64,000 nucleotides of DNA from the NCBI GenBank assembly GCA_036873755.1, contig JAVTVY010039390.1:62001-126000 (forward strand), written 5' to 3'. The translations under genes and the position numbers were made by a program. The DNA is from Hanleya hanleyi. Its lineage: Eukaryota > Mollusca > Polyplacophora > Lepidopleurida > Hanleyidae. The notes under the pieces were generated by a model. The model searched no databases, was not told where the DNA came from, and was given only the letters and a program-made list of their open reading frames with translations. Of the stretch, positions 1 through 11,225 are shown piece by piece. How positions within the stretch are numbered: the first letter of the stretch is position 1; each line of letters starts with the position of its first letter.

Positions 1-958
1 TCTGCTGTTTACGTAATTCGGCTACGTCGATGTCAGGCACATAAGGTAGTATATCGTCATCTGTCTCTGGTATGACGTAATCACCAGTCAAAAGGTTGCC
101 GCTTCCAGAGGGCCTCGGAGGCGTGAAAGCATATCTGCCCTGATGTTTTTGGCACCTTTAATATATTCTATTCTGCATCCATATTCGGCAATAAGTACAA
201 CCTATCTCTGTACTTTCGTGTTCTTGACCTCCCCTACGAAAATACTTTTCAAGGGTTTGTGGTCGGTACAAACTACAAATTCAGCCCCATACAAATATGG
301 TCGCAGCATTTGCAAAGCACACCTCTACTGCATAAGATTCTTCTTCAATGACTGGCCATCTCAACTCACCGTCCTTCGATGTCGAGATACATACTGAATA
401 ACCATTTCTATTCCATCGTCACGCTGCCCCCTCCTCAAAGTGGGCCTACTACAGAGGCATACTGTGGTACACATGACCGATAATAACCAGTCATGCCCAG
501 TAAGGACCTGACCTCGCTCACTGAAGTGGGCGCTCAGATACTACGTATAACTTCTAACTTTTGATTTTGTGGCGAAATACCATTGGCTGATTGTGGTAGC
601 CCAGAAGGTCGACTGAGTCAGCCGCAAAGACACACTTTTTGCGCTTAAGCTGAAGGCTGTATTCCTGAAGGCATTTGACCACTAGTTCCAGATGGTAAGC
701 ATGCTGTTTTGCATCTGTTGAGTACATCACAATATCGTCTACATAAACAAACACAAATTTGCCCACAAAATCTCTGAAAACGTCATTCATCGCCCTTTGG
801 AAAACTGTCCCCGAGTTACAGAACCCGAATGGCATGACCGACCATTTCCACAGACCTTCAGAACAAATGAAGGCCGAAAAGGTCATGAAACGGAATATCG
901 GGGATAGCTTATAGCACTTAAAACTAGAACACATCCTAATATATATGTACTGTGACAT
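1..958 (-). pseudogene. Ty3/gypsy LTR-retrotransposon pol fragment (RT to RNase H)
   Basis: The reverse strand from 958 to about 554 is open and encodes the core of a Ty3/gypsy reverse transcriptase: a 'MPFGFCNSGTVFQRAMN' segment followed by the catalytic 'VYVDDI' box. Below 554, broken frames continue into the RNase H region; 'CTDHKPLKSIF' and an 'IEYIKGAKNIRADMLSR' tail are recognisable on the reverse strand of roughly 90-290. Several stops and frame changes interrupt it, no LTR is visible, and the upstream part of RT is missing, so this is a dead fragment. It lies antisense inside the GALNT locus, upstream of the first exon seen here. Confidence 0.85.
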
Positions 959-1685
959 CTAAAATATGACTTTTCGTTTGCATGCAACAAATTACTGCAA
1001 TATAAAATTGGTGACTGAAAAGTCGAAATTTACGTAATTGTATGGTGGCTAAGAAATTCATATTTTACAATATGTAGTGGCTGGTGAATAACGTCCGGTC
1101 GCCCTATGTTCAAGAAGTATATTGTCGAAAGGACACGCACTTTGGCATTGTAATCTATCAAATTATACTGTGGTATAATGCTGTCTAAACGAATTATCAT
1201 CTGAAACAACAAGGTACGAGACTCCACAGAGATAGGCTACTAGTAGCGATTCAGTTCAGTTAAGTTTTTTCCAAGGCAAGTTATCGATAATCCAACCCCA
1301 TCGTTTAGAGTTGATCGGGATCGTATTTCTATGCCCATGCTGCTACAAATAAATATAGTGGACCAGGCTCATGAGAATACGAAAGTATTTCAGAAACCTA
1401 CAATACATATGTATGAAACTGCCACGACTTGACACGCAATATAATATCATGGAATGATATGTCAGAAAGTAAGTCAGCTGAGCCATTTCAGTGCAGTTAA
1501 TACATAACATCTGATTGGTTCGGAAATGAAATATCTCTTGAACAATTCCTGTGACGAGGTAGGCCTGTGAAAGTCATGTTAAGATGTCTACTCTTATATG
1601 TTATAGAATGCTATATGTGACGGTATCATTTAAATAACATGCATATGACACTTCATGTATCTTAACTCGCCATTTCCTGATTTAG
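959..1685. other. GALNT intron sequence, no gene seen
   Basis: AT-rich sequence between the gypsy fragment and the first GALNT exon. No exon-like open frame or recognisable repeat was found. It ends in a plausible splice acceptor (polypyrimidine stretch then TTTAG at 1681-1685). Confidence 0.5.
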
Positions 1686-1896
1686 GTTGGTTGGAACCGT
1701 TACTAGACAGAATTGCCAGTGATGAGAAAACAGTAGCAGTACCTGTGGCTGACAACATTAAGTTTGACACCATGGAGTTCCAACGGGGAAATGGGAGCGA
1801 ATTATTCTGCGGATTTGAGTGGGATCTTACGTTCAACTGGATCCAGATGCCGGAACGGGAAAGGATCAGACGAAAAGATCCGTTGGAGCCTGTCAG
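1686..1896 (+). CDS. GALNT: Polypeptide GalNAc-transferase, exon A (catalytic domain)
   Basis: This is the first of seven exons of a Golgi UDP-GalNAc:polypeptide N-acetylgalactosaminyltransferase, which starts mucin-type O-glycosylation on Ser/Thr. The exon reads 'GWLEPLLDRIA', then 'FEWDLTFNW' and 'PERERIRRKDPLEPVR', the stretch that in the family directly follows the DxH metal/UDP-binding segment. The acceptor is TTTAG before 1686 (phase 1) and the donor is CAG|GTGATA after 1896 (phase 2). The split Arg codon is completed exactly by the first base of the next exon. Exons encoding the cytosolic tail, signal anchor, stem and first catalytic half must lie upstream of the window. The exact family member cannot be assigned. 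Confidence 0.9.
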
Positions 1897-2884
1897 GTGA
1901 TATAAACGATCGATTTAAGCATGATAACCGAACAAATGTTACAAATTTGAATTTTGCGGACTTAAACACAACCCAAAGTGCGTTTGCGTAGTAATGTCCA
2001 TCTTCTCCTTGACCAAGCCGACCCGAACGACAGTGTCGATGGCTTTGAAGCAGGGGAGAGTACCACTAGTATGTTATCATTGAAGGCTATTTGAGTATCT
2101 GTGCTTAAGCCAATCAGAATCGAATATACAAAATTAGACGATACGGCGGCATATGTTTTTATGCGATTTTGTTGTGTGAGAATAATGCGGTACTTTGTTA
2201 AGAAAGATTAGTGGGAGAATAATAGTTTGTCATATGAATATTATATTTGTGTTTGTTAGGAGAACAACGTGATAATTACAGGGTTAAGATCCCACATTCA
2301 ATATTTAGTCAATATTTAGTTCACAAAAGAATTTCCGAGTCAATACTCGACAGCTCTTTTTCGTACATCAATTCCAAATCTGCATGGACTCCCCTCCCCC
2401 GCCCGTCCCCACACACACGATGTTTCTTACTTGACATGCTTATCCTTCACTGAACAGTATTATATATCCAAATGAATTTCCTTGTCGTTTTCTAGGTAAC
2501 GAAACCATGTATTACTTTGTGCTGAAAACAGTATAGATGTTCACCAATACTAATACTATACCAAGCGTCAAATTCGACATTCGATATACAACCGTCGTCC
2601 GTAAAAGATTTTTCCGCGTCAATAAGCAACAGACGAATTTCGTATGACAGTTAGCACCAGTTTTAAATGTGAATGAAATAAAAATGATAATAATAAAAAA
2701 AAATACAAGATGGTTTTCTGCAAGGGAGAATTTTTCAACAGTTATCAATGATGTCAGCAGGAGATGGTGATGTCCTTTACATAAACTCCGAATCACTGAC
2801 CATTACAGCTATTGAGCTATCGGTCCTGGCAAGGAGAGCCATTTTGGTATATTCTGTGTCTAGAACCCATTACTCTCACAATCC
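1897..2884. other. GALNT intron, no gene seen
   Basis: Non-coding intron sequence. It holds short homopolymer runs and no open frame with a recognisable protein. A dispersed repeat begins near 2885. Confidence 0.5.
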
Positions 2885-3348
2885 AGGTAAACCAAGATCG
2901 TTAATCAGGGGAATACCATCTAGACGTGACGCTATGAAAAATTCATGCGAAATGTTATTCGATAAATTTCTTTTCATTTTGACAATGTTTGACGTTTAGT
3001 TCACGGATATTATAACACCTTCACACGCCGCGATATTTTAATATTTTTTCTATCGCCTAAAAAGTCAGACTTTTCAGCCGGAGTAAACCCTTTGCTGTTT
3101 ACGTTTACCACGCACACTGTCTGAAAATGATGTTATATTTGGATACTGTTTCTCGATAATATTTACAATATTGGTCTGCTACCGTGTGTACATACTGTGG
3201 GCGTGATTTTGAAATTGTTTCACTAACTTAGCCACCTGATTGGCTACAAATGTAGTTTGAAATTCGCACGTGATTTATATAGCGCTGAAGTCAGATATAT
3301 ATTCTGTGATATTATATATCTTAGTTTACTGAGATTGTTACTCTCCAT
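2885..3348 (+). repeat. Dispersed ~450-bp non-coding repeat, copy 1
   Basis: This segment is repeated in the same orientation at about 14590-15848 (split by an insertion) and in inverse orientation at 29909-30213. Shared landmarks are 'GGGGAATACCATCT', 'TTTGGATACTGTTTC', 'CACCTGATTG' and the end 'AGTTTACTGAGATTG'. No coding capacity was seen. The transposon class is unknown. Confidence 0.75.
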
Positions 3349-3702
3349 AACAGCACTGGTATTCATCATAATGCCCTTCCCCCCCCCCACCACCTCTTAC
3401 CTTCAAATCGTTCTCTCCATGATGACAGATACTGTCTCTCGACCAGAGATGATCGTTCGGGGAAATTCGTGTGTGAGCAAAAGCCACAAGCGACTATAAA
3501 AGAAGCCAGTCTCGCGAATCGCAATTTTGATAGGACATCATACAGTTCAGAATGATATTGCCTACCACCAGTCGTCATGACAAAGAAAATAACAGCCTTT
3601 AATATGTCACATGATATATATATGCTGCATCAACCGGTCGTTAATATGTGTTACCTCTGGAATATTAATGCATTTTGAAATTTTTTCTATTATATATCAC
3701 AG

Positions 3703-3820
3703 ATCACCGACATTTCTAGGATGTTGTTTCGCCATCAGCGTGGAGTACTTCAATAGTTTAGGAACGTATGATAAAGGTTTTGACATTTGGGGGGCTGAAC
3801 ACTTGGAGTTATCCTTCAAG
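3703..3820 (+). CDS. GALNT: Polypeptide GalNAc-transferase, exon B (Gal/GalNAc-T motif)
   Basis: This exon encodes 'SPTFLGCCFAISVEYF' and 'LGTYDKGFDIWGAEHLELSF', the counterpart of the family's Gal/GalNAc-T motif, normally a 'WGGEN-E-SFR' pattern. The acceptor is ATATCACAG before 3703 (phase 2) and the donor is AAG|GTATGG after 3820 (phase 0), both joining cleanly to the neighbouring exons. Two departures from the family pattern stand out: the usual 'MAGG' is 'LGCC', and the usual 'WGGEN' is 'WGAEH', so the motif Asn is His. The two Glu of the motif are kept. Confidence 0.88.
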
Positions 3821-4447
3821 GTATGGTTGTCCGATCTATTATCGTGCATATTCGAAGGTTTATCTGGAATATAAAAAAAAGTATTTCTCGAAACGACACG
3901 AAGACTGACAAGTTTAATGTTGACCTCCTCACCTTTCTTTCTTTATGAATTTCATCGATGACGTCACTCTCTTGCACGTGCGAGAGGTATTTTTCACTCG
4001 ACTTTTCAGCTCAGTTTCGGCATGACGTGGAATGTACATGTACGATGCGGTTATCGGACACCCATCGTAAACAAGGATTTCACATTGAAATACAATGTAT
4101 TTTCAAGTTTTGTGCATGAGAATCGTTAGTTGAAGTTTTGACGTGAAAGATGATAAACCATTATTCTTCAATTTCTAGACATAATTACTTTGGAGTGAGA
4201 TCGAAAAGACTGAACTACATGTAGGTTGCATTTTGTACCCCGCCACAAAACGAGAAACGAATTTTGATGAAAACAAAGTTGCTAACTTGTAGACTTTCGT
4301 CGGCACCCAGAATTCTATATTATGTATAACAGTTAGAAATTACTCCCCTCCCCCCGCCCCCCTTTCTTCTGACATCCTATTGTCTTGTCATCATGAGCAC
4401 AACACGTTCACACGAGATGTGTGTCCGATAACTGATTTGTCCGATTA
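3821..4447. other. GALNT intron, no gene seen
   Basis: Intron sequence with a C-rich run near 4341-4363 and no coding signal. The next 7.5 kb of the same intron is filled by transposable elements. Confidence 0.5.
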
Positions 4448-4514
4448 AGCTACGTACACATGTATACGATTATTCGATAACGACAATGCGGCAACGACAA
4501 TACGGCAACGGCAA
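4448..4514 (+). repeat. Left member of a 67-bp terminal inverted repeat pair
   Basis: Begins 'AGCTACGTACACATGTATAC' and is matched almost base for base, inverted, by 9524-9590. Both are flanked by TTA on the outside (4445-4447 and 9591-9593), which fits a 3-bp target duplication. The pair brackets 5.1 kb containing a LINE, the tRNA-SINE array and the hairpin minisatellite. Confidence 0.75.
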
Positions 4515-4566
4515 CGGTAATGCGTTTTTGGTGTACACATGACTACGGCTATAAGTATAAAAGCGG

Positions 4567-6112
4567 ATGCCAAATGAGAACATTTCTGATTCATTTAAAT
4601 ATTTGGGGGTTACATATGATAAATGTCTAATATGGCAAGCCCATATTGATATATTCATTAAGAAATGTCAGCAAACTCTCAATCTTATGCGTTGTGTATC
4701 TAAACATAGTTGGGGTGCTGACAAAAAAACCTTATTAATGATGTATCGGAGTCTAATAAGATCCCGTCTAGATTACTGTTGCGAGGCATACGACTCTGCG
4801 TGTGCCTCATTAAAAAACAAACTGGATTCTATACAGTGTCAGGCTATCCGCATATGCACTGGAGCATTACGTTCAACGCCTTTGCATGCTTTACAGGTTG
4901 CTTGTGCGGAAATACCACTCTCCATCAGAAGACAGATAAGAACCCTGAAATATTTTATGAAAATTAAACAGTCTATAAATCATCCTACTAGTGATATTCT
5001 AGAACCTTCATGGTATGACGGTTTATTTTGGGATAGTAACGTTAAACGTTACTTTCCATTTAATATTAGAGCAAACTTCTTGTATGAGCAAACAAATGCT
5101 GATGTTCAAAATTGTTTTATGCAGAGTTACCCACCATGGCTGTTGACTACACCACACATATATATGGGATTACATACACAAATTGAAAAATCTGACCCAC
5201 CCCATATTATTACTGGATATACAAAAGAATATATTAAATCTAATTGGAGTGAATACATGCAAGTGTTTACAGATGCCTCCAAGTGTCCAGATACCGGCAG
5301 GGTGGGTGCTGCATTTTGCATACCTGAATTAAAATATTCTAAATCCTTTAGAATTAATGATCATGTGAGTGTTTATACAGCTGAGCTGACAGCTATTTTA
5401 ATGGCACTCAATTTTATTAGAGATACTAGCATATCTAGAGCTGTAATTTTTACAGACTCTCTTAGCTCTCTACAAGCAATGCTTAACTTCTCTTGGAGCC
5501 GGTCTTCAAGTATTTTATATGAAATATTATATTTAGTCACTACGATGAGTTATGAAAATATAATAATTTATTTCGACTGGGTCCCGGGCCATTCTGGTAT
5601 ATATGGGAATGAGCTTGCGGGCTCTCTTGCTAAGCACGCATCCGCACTTCCAGACATTAATATACATATGGGATTAACAATTAATGAAGCCATGGCTTGT
5701 TTATATCCCTATTTTAATTCTAAATAGCAGGAATGCTGGGATAATTCAGAGAAGGGGCGTTTTTACTATCAATTTCAGCCTTCAATTACAGACGCTTTGA
5801 AATTACCAACTCGCCACGCTGAAGTACTTATTTTTAGACTTCTTGTCGGGCATATTCCCTTGAATTCATATCTTTATAGATGTAATTTACATCCCACTGA
5901 AGTGTGTGATGCGTGTGATGTAGAAGAAAGCACCAGTCACTATTTATTATCGTGTACACGATTTAATAATCAGAGACTCAACTTTTTTAATGAACTTATA
6001 TGTGCTGGTGTTTTCAATCATACCATGGAGTCCATCTTAAAGCCTAGAAAAAACTGTGATAAAGTTTTTATGGCTATTTATAGGTTTATGCTGCGCACAT
6101 GCAGATTTTAAT
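4567..6112 (+). pseudogene. Non-LTR retrotransposon ORF2 3' half: RT tail, RNase H, zinc knuckle
   Basis: An open frame from 4567 to 5727 begins in the RT thumb ('FKYLGVTYD', 'RSRLDYCCEAY') and continues into a full RNase H domain: 'VFTDASK', 'YTAELTAILMAL', 'IFTDSLSSLQAM' and 'VPGHSGIYGNELAGSLAK'. A TAG at 5725-5727 interrupts it. The same frame then resumes and runs to 6112 with a Cys/His knuckle ('CDACDVEESTSHYLLSC'). This domain order (RT, RNase H, C-terminal CCHC) is typical of I/Nimb-type LINEs. The 5' end is missing, as expected of a truncated copy. It lies in sense orientation in a GALNT intron. Confidence 0.85.
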
Positions 6113-6275
6113 TTATATTGATTTTATTATTCTGTTCTACATTTCACATCTAGTCAAGGGGAGTGTACAATTGTTACCTCCCCTTCCACCCTGTGGAATT
6201 ATTTATAATAGTTATATTGGTTAATTAATAGTACATGCATATTACAAGTTGATGAATAATAAAATTCTTGAATAG

Positions 6276-6690
6276 TTTAATATATATTTTCTTACCTGTG
6301 GTTAAGAAATTATAATAATATTTATGCTCAATTAAAGAGTTTTGTGTTAAATGATGTCTTGGCTTGTTCTGGTTGGACATTGGTGTCTGAGGATACCATA
6401 GGAGGTCCTCATTCGCGGTGCTCACCAGGATGAATATAGATATTATATCAAATCTCGTTTTTATTCACCACTCTGTTTAATATATATATAATATATATTT
6501 TCTTACCTGTGGTTAAGAAATTATACCAACATTTCGGCTCTGGTAAAGAGTTTTGTTTTAAATAATGTCTTTGCTTGTTCTGGTTGAACATTGGTGTCTG
6601 AGGGTACCAGTGAGGTCCTCATTCACGGTGTTCACCAGGATGAGTATAGATATTACATAAAATCTCGTTTTTATTCACCACATCGTCAAG
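6276..6690. repeat. Two tandem ~210-bp repeats after the LINE
   Basis: Two diverged copies of a unit containing 'TTTTCTTACCTGTGGTTAAG', 'GGACATTGGTGTCTGAGG' and 'TCTCGTTTTTATTCACCA' lie at about 6276-6475 and 6490-6690, separated by a short TA-rich stretch. No coding content. Confidence 0.8.
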
Positions 6691-6761
6691 TCTAAATCTA
6701 TATGATGAGTTTAATTTTTGTTTAAACAAAATATGCATGTGCTATATTGGCCTTTTTAATG

Positions 6762-8318
6762 CACGGGACTCGACCAAATTTTCAGCACTAGAATTTGTGC
6801 TATTCTAAGATAGTTTTATCCCAAAATAACGAAAATACTGTTATACGATCACTTTCTAAATGATAAAAAATATATCTATTCAGCTTTGGGAGCTGTGTCA
6901 TTACGATCATCAGAGGGGTACTGTATGTTCGCTTTCAAGACTACCGGTCTGCTACCTCCTATTTTTGTGGGAGGCCCGTTGGCCGAGTGGTTTAGATCGC
7001 CGACATACAGTGCTGGCGATTAGGTGCCTGACTCTGGGGTCGCTGGTTCGAATCTCGCACGGGACTCGACCAAATTTTCAGCACTAGAATTTGTGCTATT
7101 CTAAGATAGTGTTATCCCAAAATAACGAAAATACTGTTATACGATCACTTTCTAAATGATAAAAAATATATCTATTCAGCTTTGGGAGCTGTGTCATTAC
7201 GATCATCAGAGGGGTACTGTATGTTCGCTTTCAAGACTACCGGTCTGCTACCTCCTATTTTGTGGGAGGCCCGTTGGCCGAGTGGTTTAGATCGCCGACA
7301 TACAGTGCTGGCGATTAGGTGCCTGACTCTGGGGTCGCTGGTTCGAATCCTGCACGGGACTCGACCAAATTTTCAGCACTAGAATTTGTGCTATTCTGAG
7401 ATAGTGTTATCCCAAAATAACGAAAATACTGTTATACGATCACTTTCTAAATGATAAAAAATATATCTATTCAGCTTTGGGAGCTGTGTCATTACGATCA
7501 TCAGAGGGTTACTGTATGTTCGCTTTCAAGACTACCGGTCTGCTACCTCCTATTTTGTGGGAGGCCCGTTGGCCGAGTGGTTTAGATCGCCGACATACAG
7601 TGCTGGCGATTAGGTGCCTGACTCTGGGGTCGCTGGTTCGAATCCCGTACGGGACTCGACCAAATTTTCAGCACTAGAATATGTGCTATTCTAAGATAGT
7701 GTTATCCCAAAATAACGAAAATATTGTTATACGATCACTTTCTAAATGATAAAAAATATATCTATTCAGCTTTGGGAGCTGTGTCATTACGATCATCAGA
7801 GGGGTACTGTATGTTCGCTTTCAAGACTACCGGTCTGCTACCTTCTATTTTTGTGGGAGGCCCGTTGGCCGAGTGGTTTAGATCGCCGACATACAGTGCT
7901 GGCGATTAGGTGCCTGACTCTGGGGTCGCTGGTTCGAATCCTGCACGGGACTCGACCAAATTTCCAGAACTATAATTTGTGCTATTCTAAGATAGTGTTA
8001 TCCCAAAATAACGAAAATACTGTTATACGATCACTTTCTAAATGATCAAAAAAATATATCTATTCAGCTTTGGGAGCTGTGTCATTACGATCATCAGAGG
8101 GGTACTGTATGTTCGCTTTCAAGACTATCGGTCTGCTACCTCCTATTTTTGTGGGAGGCCCGTTGGCCGAGTGGTTTAGATTGCCGACATACAGTGCTGG
8201 CGATTAGGTGCCTGACTCTGGGGTCGCTGGTTCGAATCCTGCACGGGACTCGACCAAATTTTCAGCACTAGAATTTGTGCTATTCTAAGATAGTGTTATC
8301 CCAAAATAACGAAAATAC
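6762..8318 (+). repeat. Tandem array of five tRNA-derived SINE monomers (~295 bp each)
   Basis: The tRNA-like part recurs with GAGGCCCGTT at 6971, 7266, 7561, 7857 and 8155, giving spacings of 295, 295, 296 and 298 bp. Each monomer keeps a pol III box A-like 'TGGCCGAGTGGTTTAG' and a box B-like 'GGTTCGAATCC' (first copy 'GGTTCGAATCT'), then 'GCACGGGACTCGACC' and a shared ~200-bp body. A partial unit starts the array at 6762. Copies differ by only a few bases, so amplification was recent. The acceptor ends pair only partly, which argues for a tRNA-derived SINE/satellite rather than five working tRNA genes. A diverged single relative sits at 33764-34110. Confidence 0.85.
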
Positions 8319-8699
8319 TTTTTAATTCAGTTTTATATATTTTATAGATAGGGTCGTTAGGATTTTATTACTATTAAATTAAGTGTGTTGGTCCGTACAT
8401 ATGCTACCTTCCTTTTATGTCTCTGACCTCACCATGACATTAAATAACGCCTTTGGAGTTTGTTTTTTCTACATGTTTTTTAACCCATTACAAATCCGTA
8501 TAGTTGTATATTTTAAATCAATATTTATGTTATACATCAAACTCAATGCAACGACCTGGCGCGCATAATTTTATAAAATTGAAAGCGCCACCCAAATTAA
8601 AAATTGATTGATTCAACATTTCTTACCGCAATGGACCTATACAAGCCCTAAAAAGCGCGTGTGTTGCTGCTGTGACGTCATAAAACCGCACGACTTATG

Positions 8700-9536
8700 T
8701 CCGACAACGGCAAAAAATCGCTCCAGAACCGATTCCAATAATAGACGGATAAGTATGGTGGCCGATAAGGGACATCGCTAGGTATGTGGTTTGGTAACAC
8801 GAAGGCAGGATGCGAAGCGCGAAGGCAGGATGCGAAGCGCGAAGTCCAAACACGAAGGCAGGATGTGAAGTGCGAAGGCAGGATGCAAAGTGCAAAGGCA
8901 GGATGCGAAGCGCGAAGTCCAAACACGACTTCGCGCTTCGCATCCTGCCTTCGTGTTTGGACTTGGCGCTTCGCATCCTGCCTTCGTGTTTGGACTTGGC
9001 GCTTCGCATCCTGCCTTCGCGCTTCGCATCCTGCCTTCGTGTTTGGACTTCGCACTTCGCATCCTGCCTTCGCGCTTCGCATCCTGCCTTCGTGTTTGGA
9101 CTTCGCACTTCGCATCCTGCCTTCGCGCTTCGCATCCTGCCTTCGTGTTTGAACTTCGCGCTTCGCATCCTGCTTTCGCACTTCGCATCCTGCCTTCGTG
9201 TTTGGACTTCGCGCTTCGCATCCTGCCTTCGCGCTTCGCATCCTGCCTTCGTGTTTGAACTTCGCGCTTCGCATCCTGCCTTCGTGTTTGGACTTCGCGC
9301 TTCGCATCCTGCCTTCGCACTTCGCATCCTGGCTTCGTGTTTGGACTTCGCGCTTCGCATCCTGCCTTCGTGTTACCCAACCACATACCTGAAACAATGC
9401 AGCGATGTCCCTTATCGGCCACCATAGATAATCGTATTGCATTGCCGGATAGTCTTATCGCACTGTCATAATCGTTACGCATTTAAGTGTACGGACCAAT
9501 TCATTTTCCTACGATCGATTTTTTTGCCGTTGCCGT
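8700..9536. repeat. Hairpin minisatellite: inverted arrays of 20- and 13-bp units
   Basis: Between 8798 and 9375 the sequence is built from a 20-bp unit (CGAAGGCAGGATGCGAAGCG and variants) and a 13-bp unit (CGAAGTCCAAACA). They run forward to about 8925, then reverse-complemented to 9375, so the array can fold back on itself. Inverted flanks extend the hairpin: 'GGCCGATAAGGGACATCGCT' at 8760 is mirrored near 9420. The unit lengths keep several frames open on both strands, but those frames are artefacts of the repeat. Confidence 0.9.
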
Positions 9537-9590
9537 ATTGTCGTTGCCGCATTGTCGTTATCGGATAACCGTATACATGTGTACGTAGCT
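9524..9590 (-). repeat. Right member of the 67-bp terminal inverted repeat pair
   Basis: Inverse complement of 4448-4514 with only a few mismatches, followed directly by TTA (9591-9593), the same triplet that precedes the left copy. Confidence 0.75.
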
Positions 9591-9834
9591 TTACTCATTC
9601 GACAGTCGTACTCGGTTCTTACACTGTTAGACAAAAGGGTTTGTCGTTTCGGTACCACCTTTTACCATAAATGGTTACGTATATACACCACCATCTAAGA
9701 GGACCGAGACAACGACACACGTCCTGATAAAGCACTCATTTTTGAGAGTGAAGAGACATATAATACCAATGCCACGTTCGGCTTTTTCGGTATTGGCGGA
9801 ATGTAGCCTCTCGTTTAAATGGCGCTACGTTTCG

Positions 9835-10233
9835 TAACATGTGTCTAATTCCGCTTAACCCGGGGCTAGGGGCCGTATGAGCCCATGTACTTCAAGATCC
9901 TCATGGTACTCATATGAACAGTCACAATCAAAGCGTGGCTGAGGTACATCATTTTTAGATGACGACTCTATACCGAATATTATGGATTAAGAATACTGAT
10001 CAGCGATACGGATTTGATATTTTGGAACATCATGATGTCTTGCCGGCATCATTGAAAATTGTTGACCGCTTCTCTCTTGCAGGAAACAAGCATATGTTTA
10101 TGTATACTTTTGTCTTTTTGAATTTGGTGCTAATACTGTTATATGGAAATGGAATAGGTCTTTGGATTATGGACGCGGATATTCTCTAATGGACGACGGT
10201 TGGATTATGAATGACGGACTAGACGCTTGTAAT
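9835..10233 (+). mobile_element. 3' end of a reverse-transcriptase element, truncated copy 1
   Basis: Nearly identical to 26628-27033 and, inverted, to 39338-39712. In the 26-kb copy this segment directly follows the end of an RT-type reading frame, so it is the 3' untranslated tail. Copy 1 begins at the last codons of that frame ('..YVS' then stop). All three copies end at the same point ('GACGCTTGTAAT') while their 5' ends differ, the signature of 5'-truncated retroposition. No poly(A) tail is seen. Confidence 0.8.
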
Positions 10234-10904
10234 CACATAGAGCCGGCCTTGAAATAGTGCCTTTGATAATCGAGCGATTCGGTCGCATTTTATTGTGAAA
10301 TGAACTTAATTTTAACCATAAGAGCATAATAGCTCCAGAATCATCAGCTGTGCTAAGTTCCGCCAATACGGAAATAGCCGAACGTGAGAAAATTAAGTGT
10401 GCGCATGTGCGAACATGATTCCATTTCCGCTCCCAGAAATCTACTAAGCCAGAGGTCACTTTCGCAGCTAGTGAGTTCTGGGGATAGATTGATATATTAC
10501 GGACTGCAGGTTAAACATGATGCTGAATACGTCTTTATTCGTAAATTGGCAAAATGTGTTGTTTTCATATCACCCGATTGCTACATGACGTATTACATGA
10601 TAAGCGATAACAATTCATGTTGGTGGGAACAGATAACGGCGTATCTGACAAAAGTTCATCGCACATTATACCGATATTGTAACATCTCGAAGATCGCGAG
10701 CGACTCTTGGATGAAACCACGCGTCTGTTGTATCTGTTGATGTCAACGCATTACATGACATAATCACACTGGCCCTAGAATCGGTTTGATCAGAATTATC
10801 AAACATGAATCGAAGACCTGTGGCATCGAGAACTCAATGGAAATTGACGAGTTTGTGAGCGTCAAATGCACAAGAGGAACATGGGAAGTGAGATCAGAGA
10901 ACCA
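10234..10904. other. GALNT intron, no gene seen
   Basis: Unassigned intron sequence. No coding signal or clear repeat boundary was found. Confidence 0.4.
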
Positions 10905-11215
10905 TCCTCCTCACAGCGCATGCTCCATTTCACAGGCTCATTAACACCCCTGCCTCCAATAGCGGAAGTTGACCTTTACTACGTTGCTATGACGTATAGG
11001 AGAAAACTCACGTACGCACGGTTCAGGTTGAATCCGGCCGAACAACTCCTTCAGTTTTCCGCATGAGCGAACTACTTTTCATATGCTCTGTCCAGATAAA
11101 CAGGGAAAATAGTCTCCAGATAATTCTTTTTAACGCTTGGTCAACAGAGGTATTATGCAAAAATCTGATCTGGTGGCTGGAGTATTATTAGACCCCCAGC
11201 GAGATGGTTGGGAGA
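10905..11215 (+). repeat. Dispersed ~310-bp repeat, intact copy
   Basis: Shares 'CTCCATTTCACAGGCTCA', 'CCTCCAATAGCGGAAGTTG', 'TACGTTGCTATGACGTATAG' and 'GACCCCCAGCG' with 49755-49985 plus 51420-51610. In that second copy the repeat is split by a 1.4-kb insertion. Confidence 0.75.
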
Positions 11216-11225
11216 GAACTTGTGT

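Noticed and set aside
6860..8045. Repeated ~66-100-codon frames, almost identical to each other
   Set aside because: They are read-through of the tRNA-derived SINE monomers, not a protein family.
6971..8240. Five functional tRNA genes
   Set aside because: Box A and box B are present, but the acceptor arms pair poorly and each body continues into a SINE. tRNAscan-SE would decide.
8678..9482. Long overlapping open frames on both strands (over 200 codons)
   Set aside because: They are produced by the 20/13-bp minisatellite units, which keep several frames free of stops; the peptides are simple repeats in every frame.
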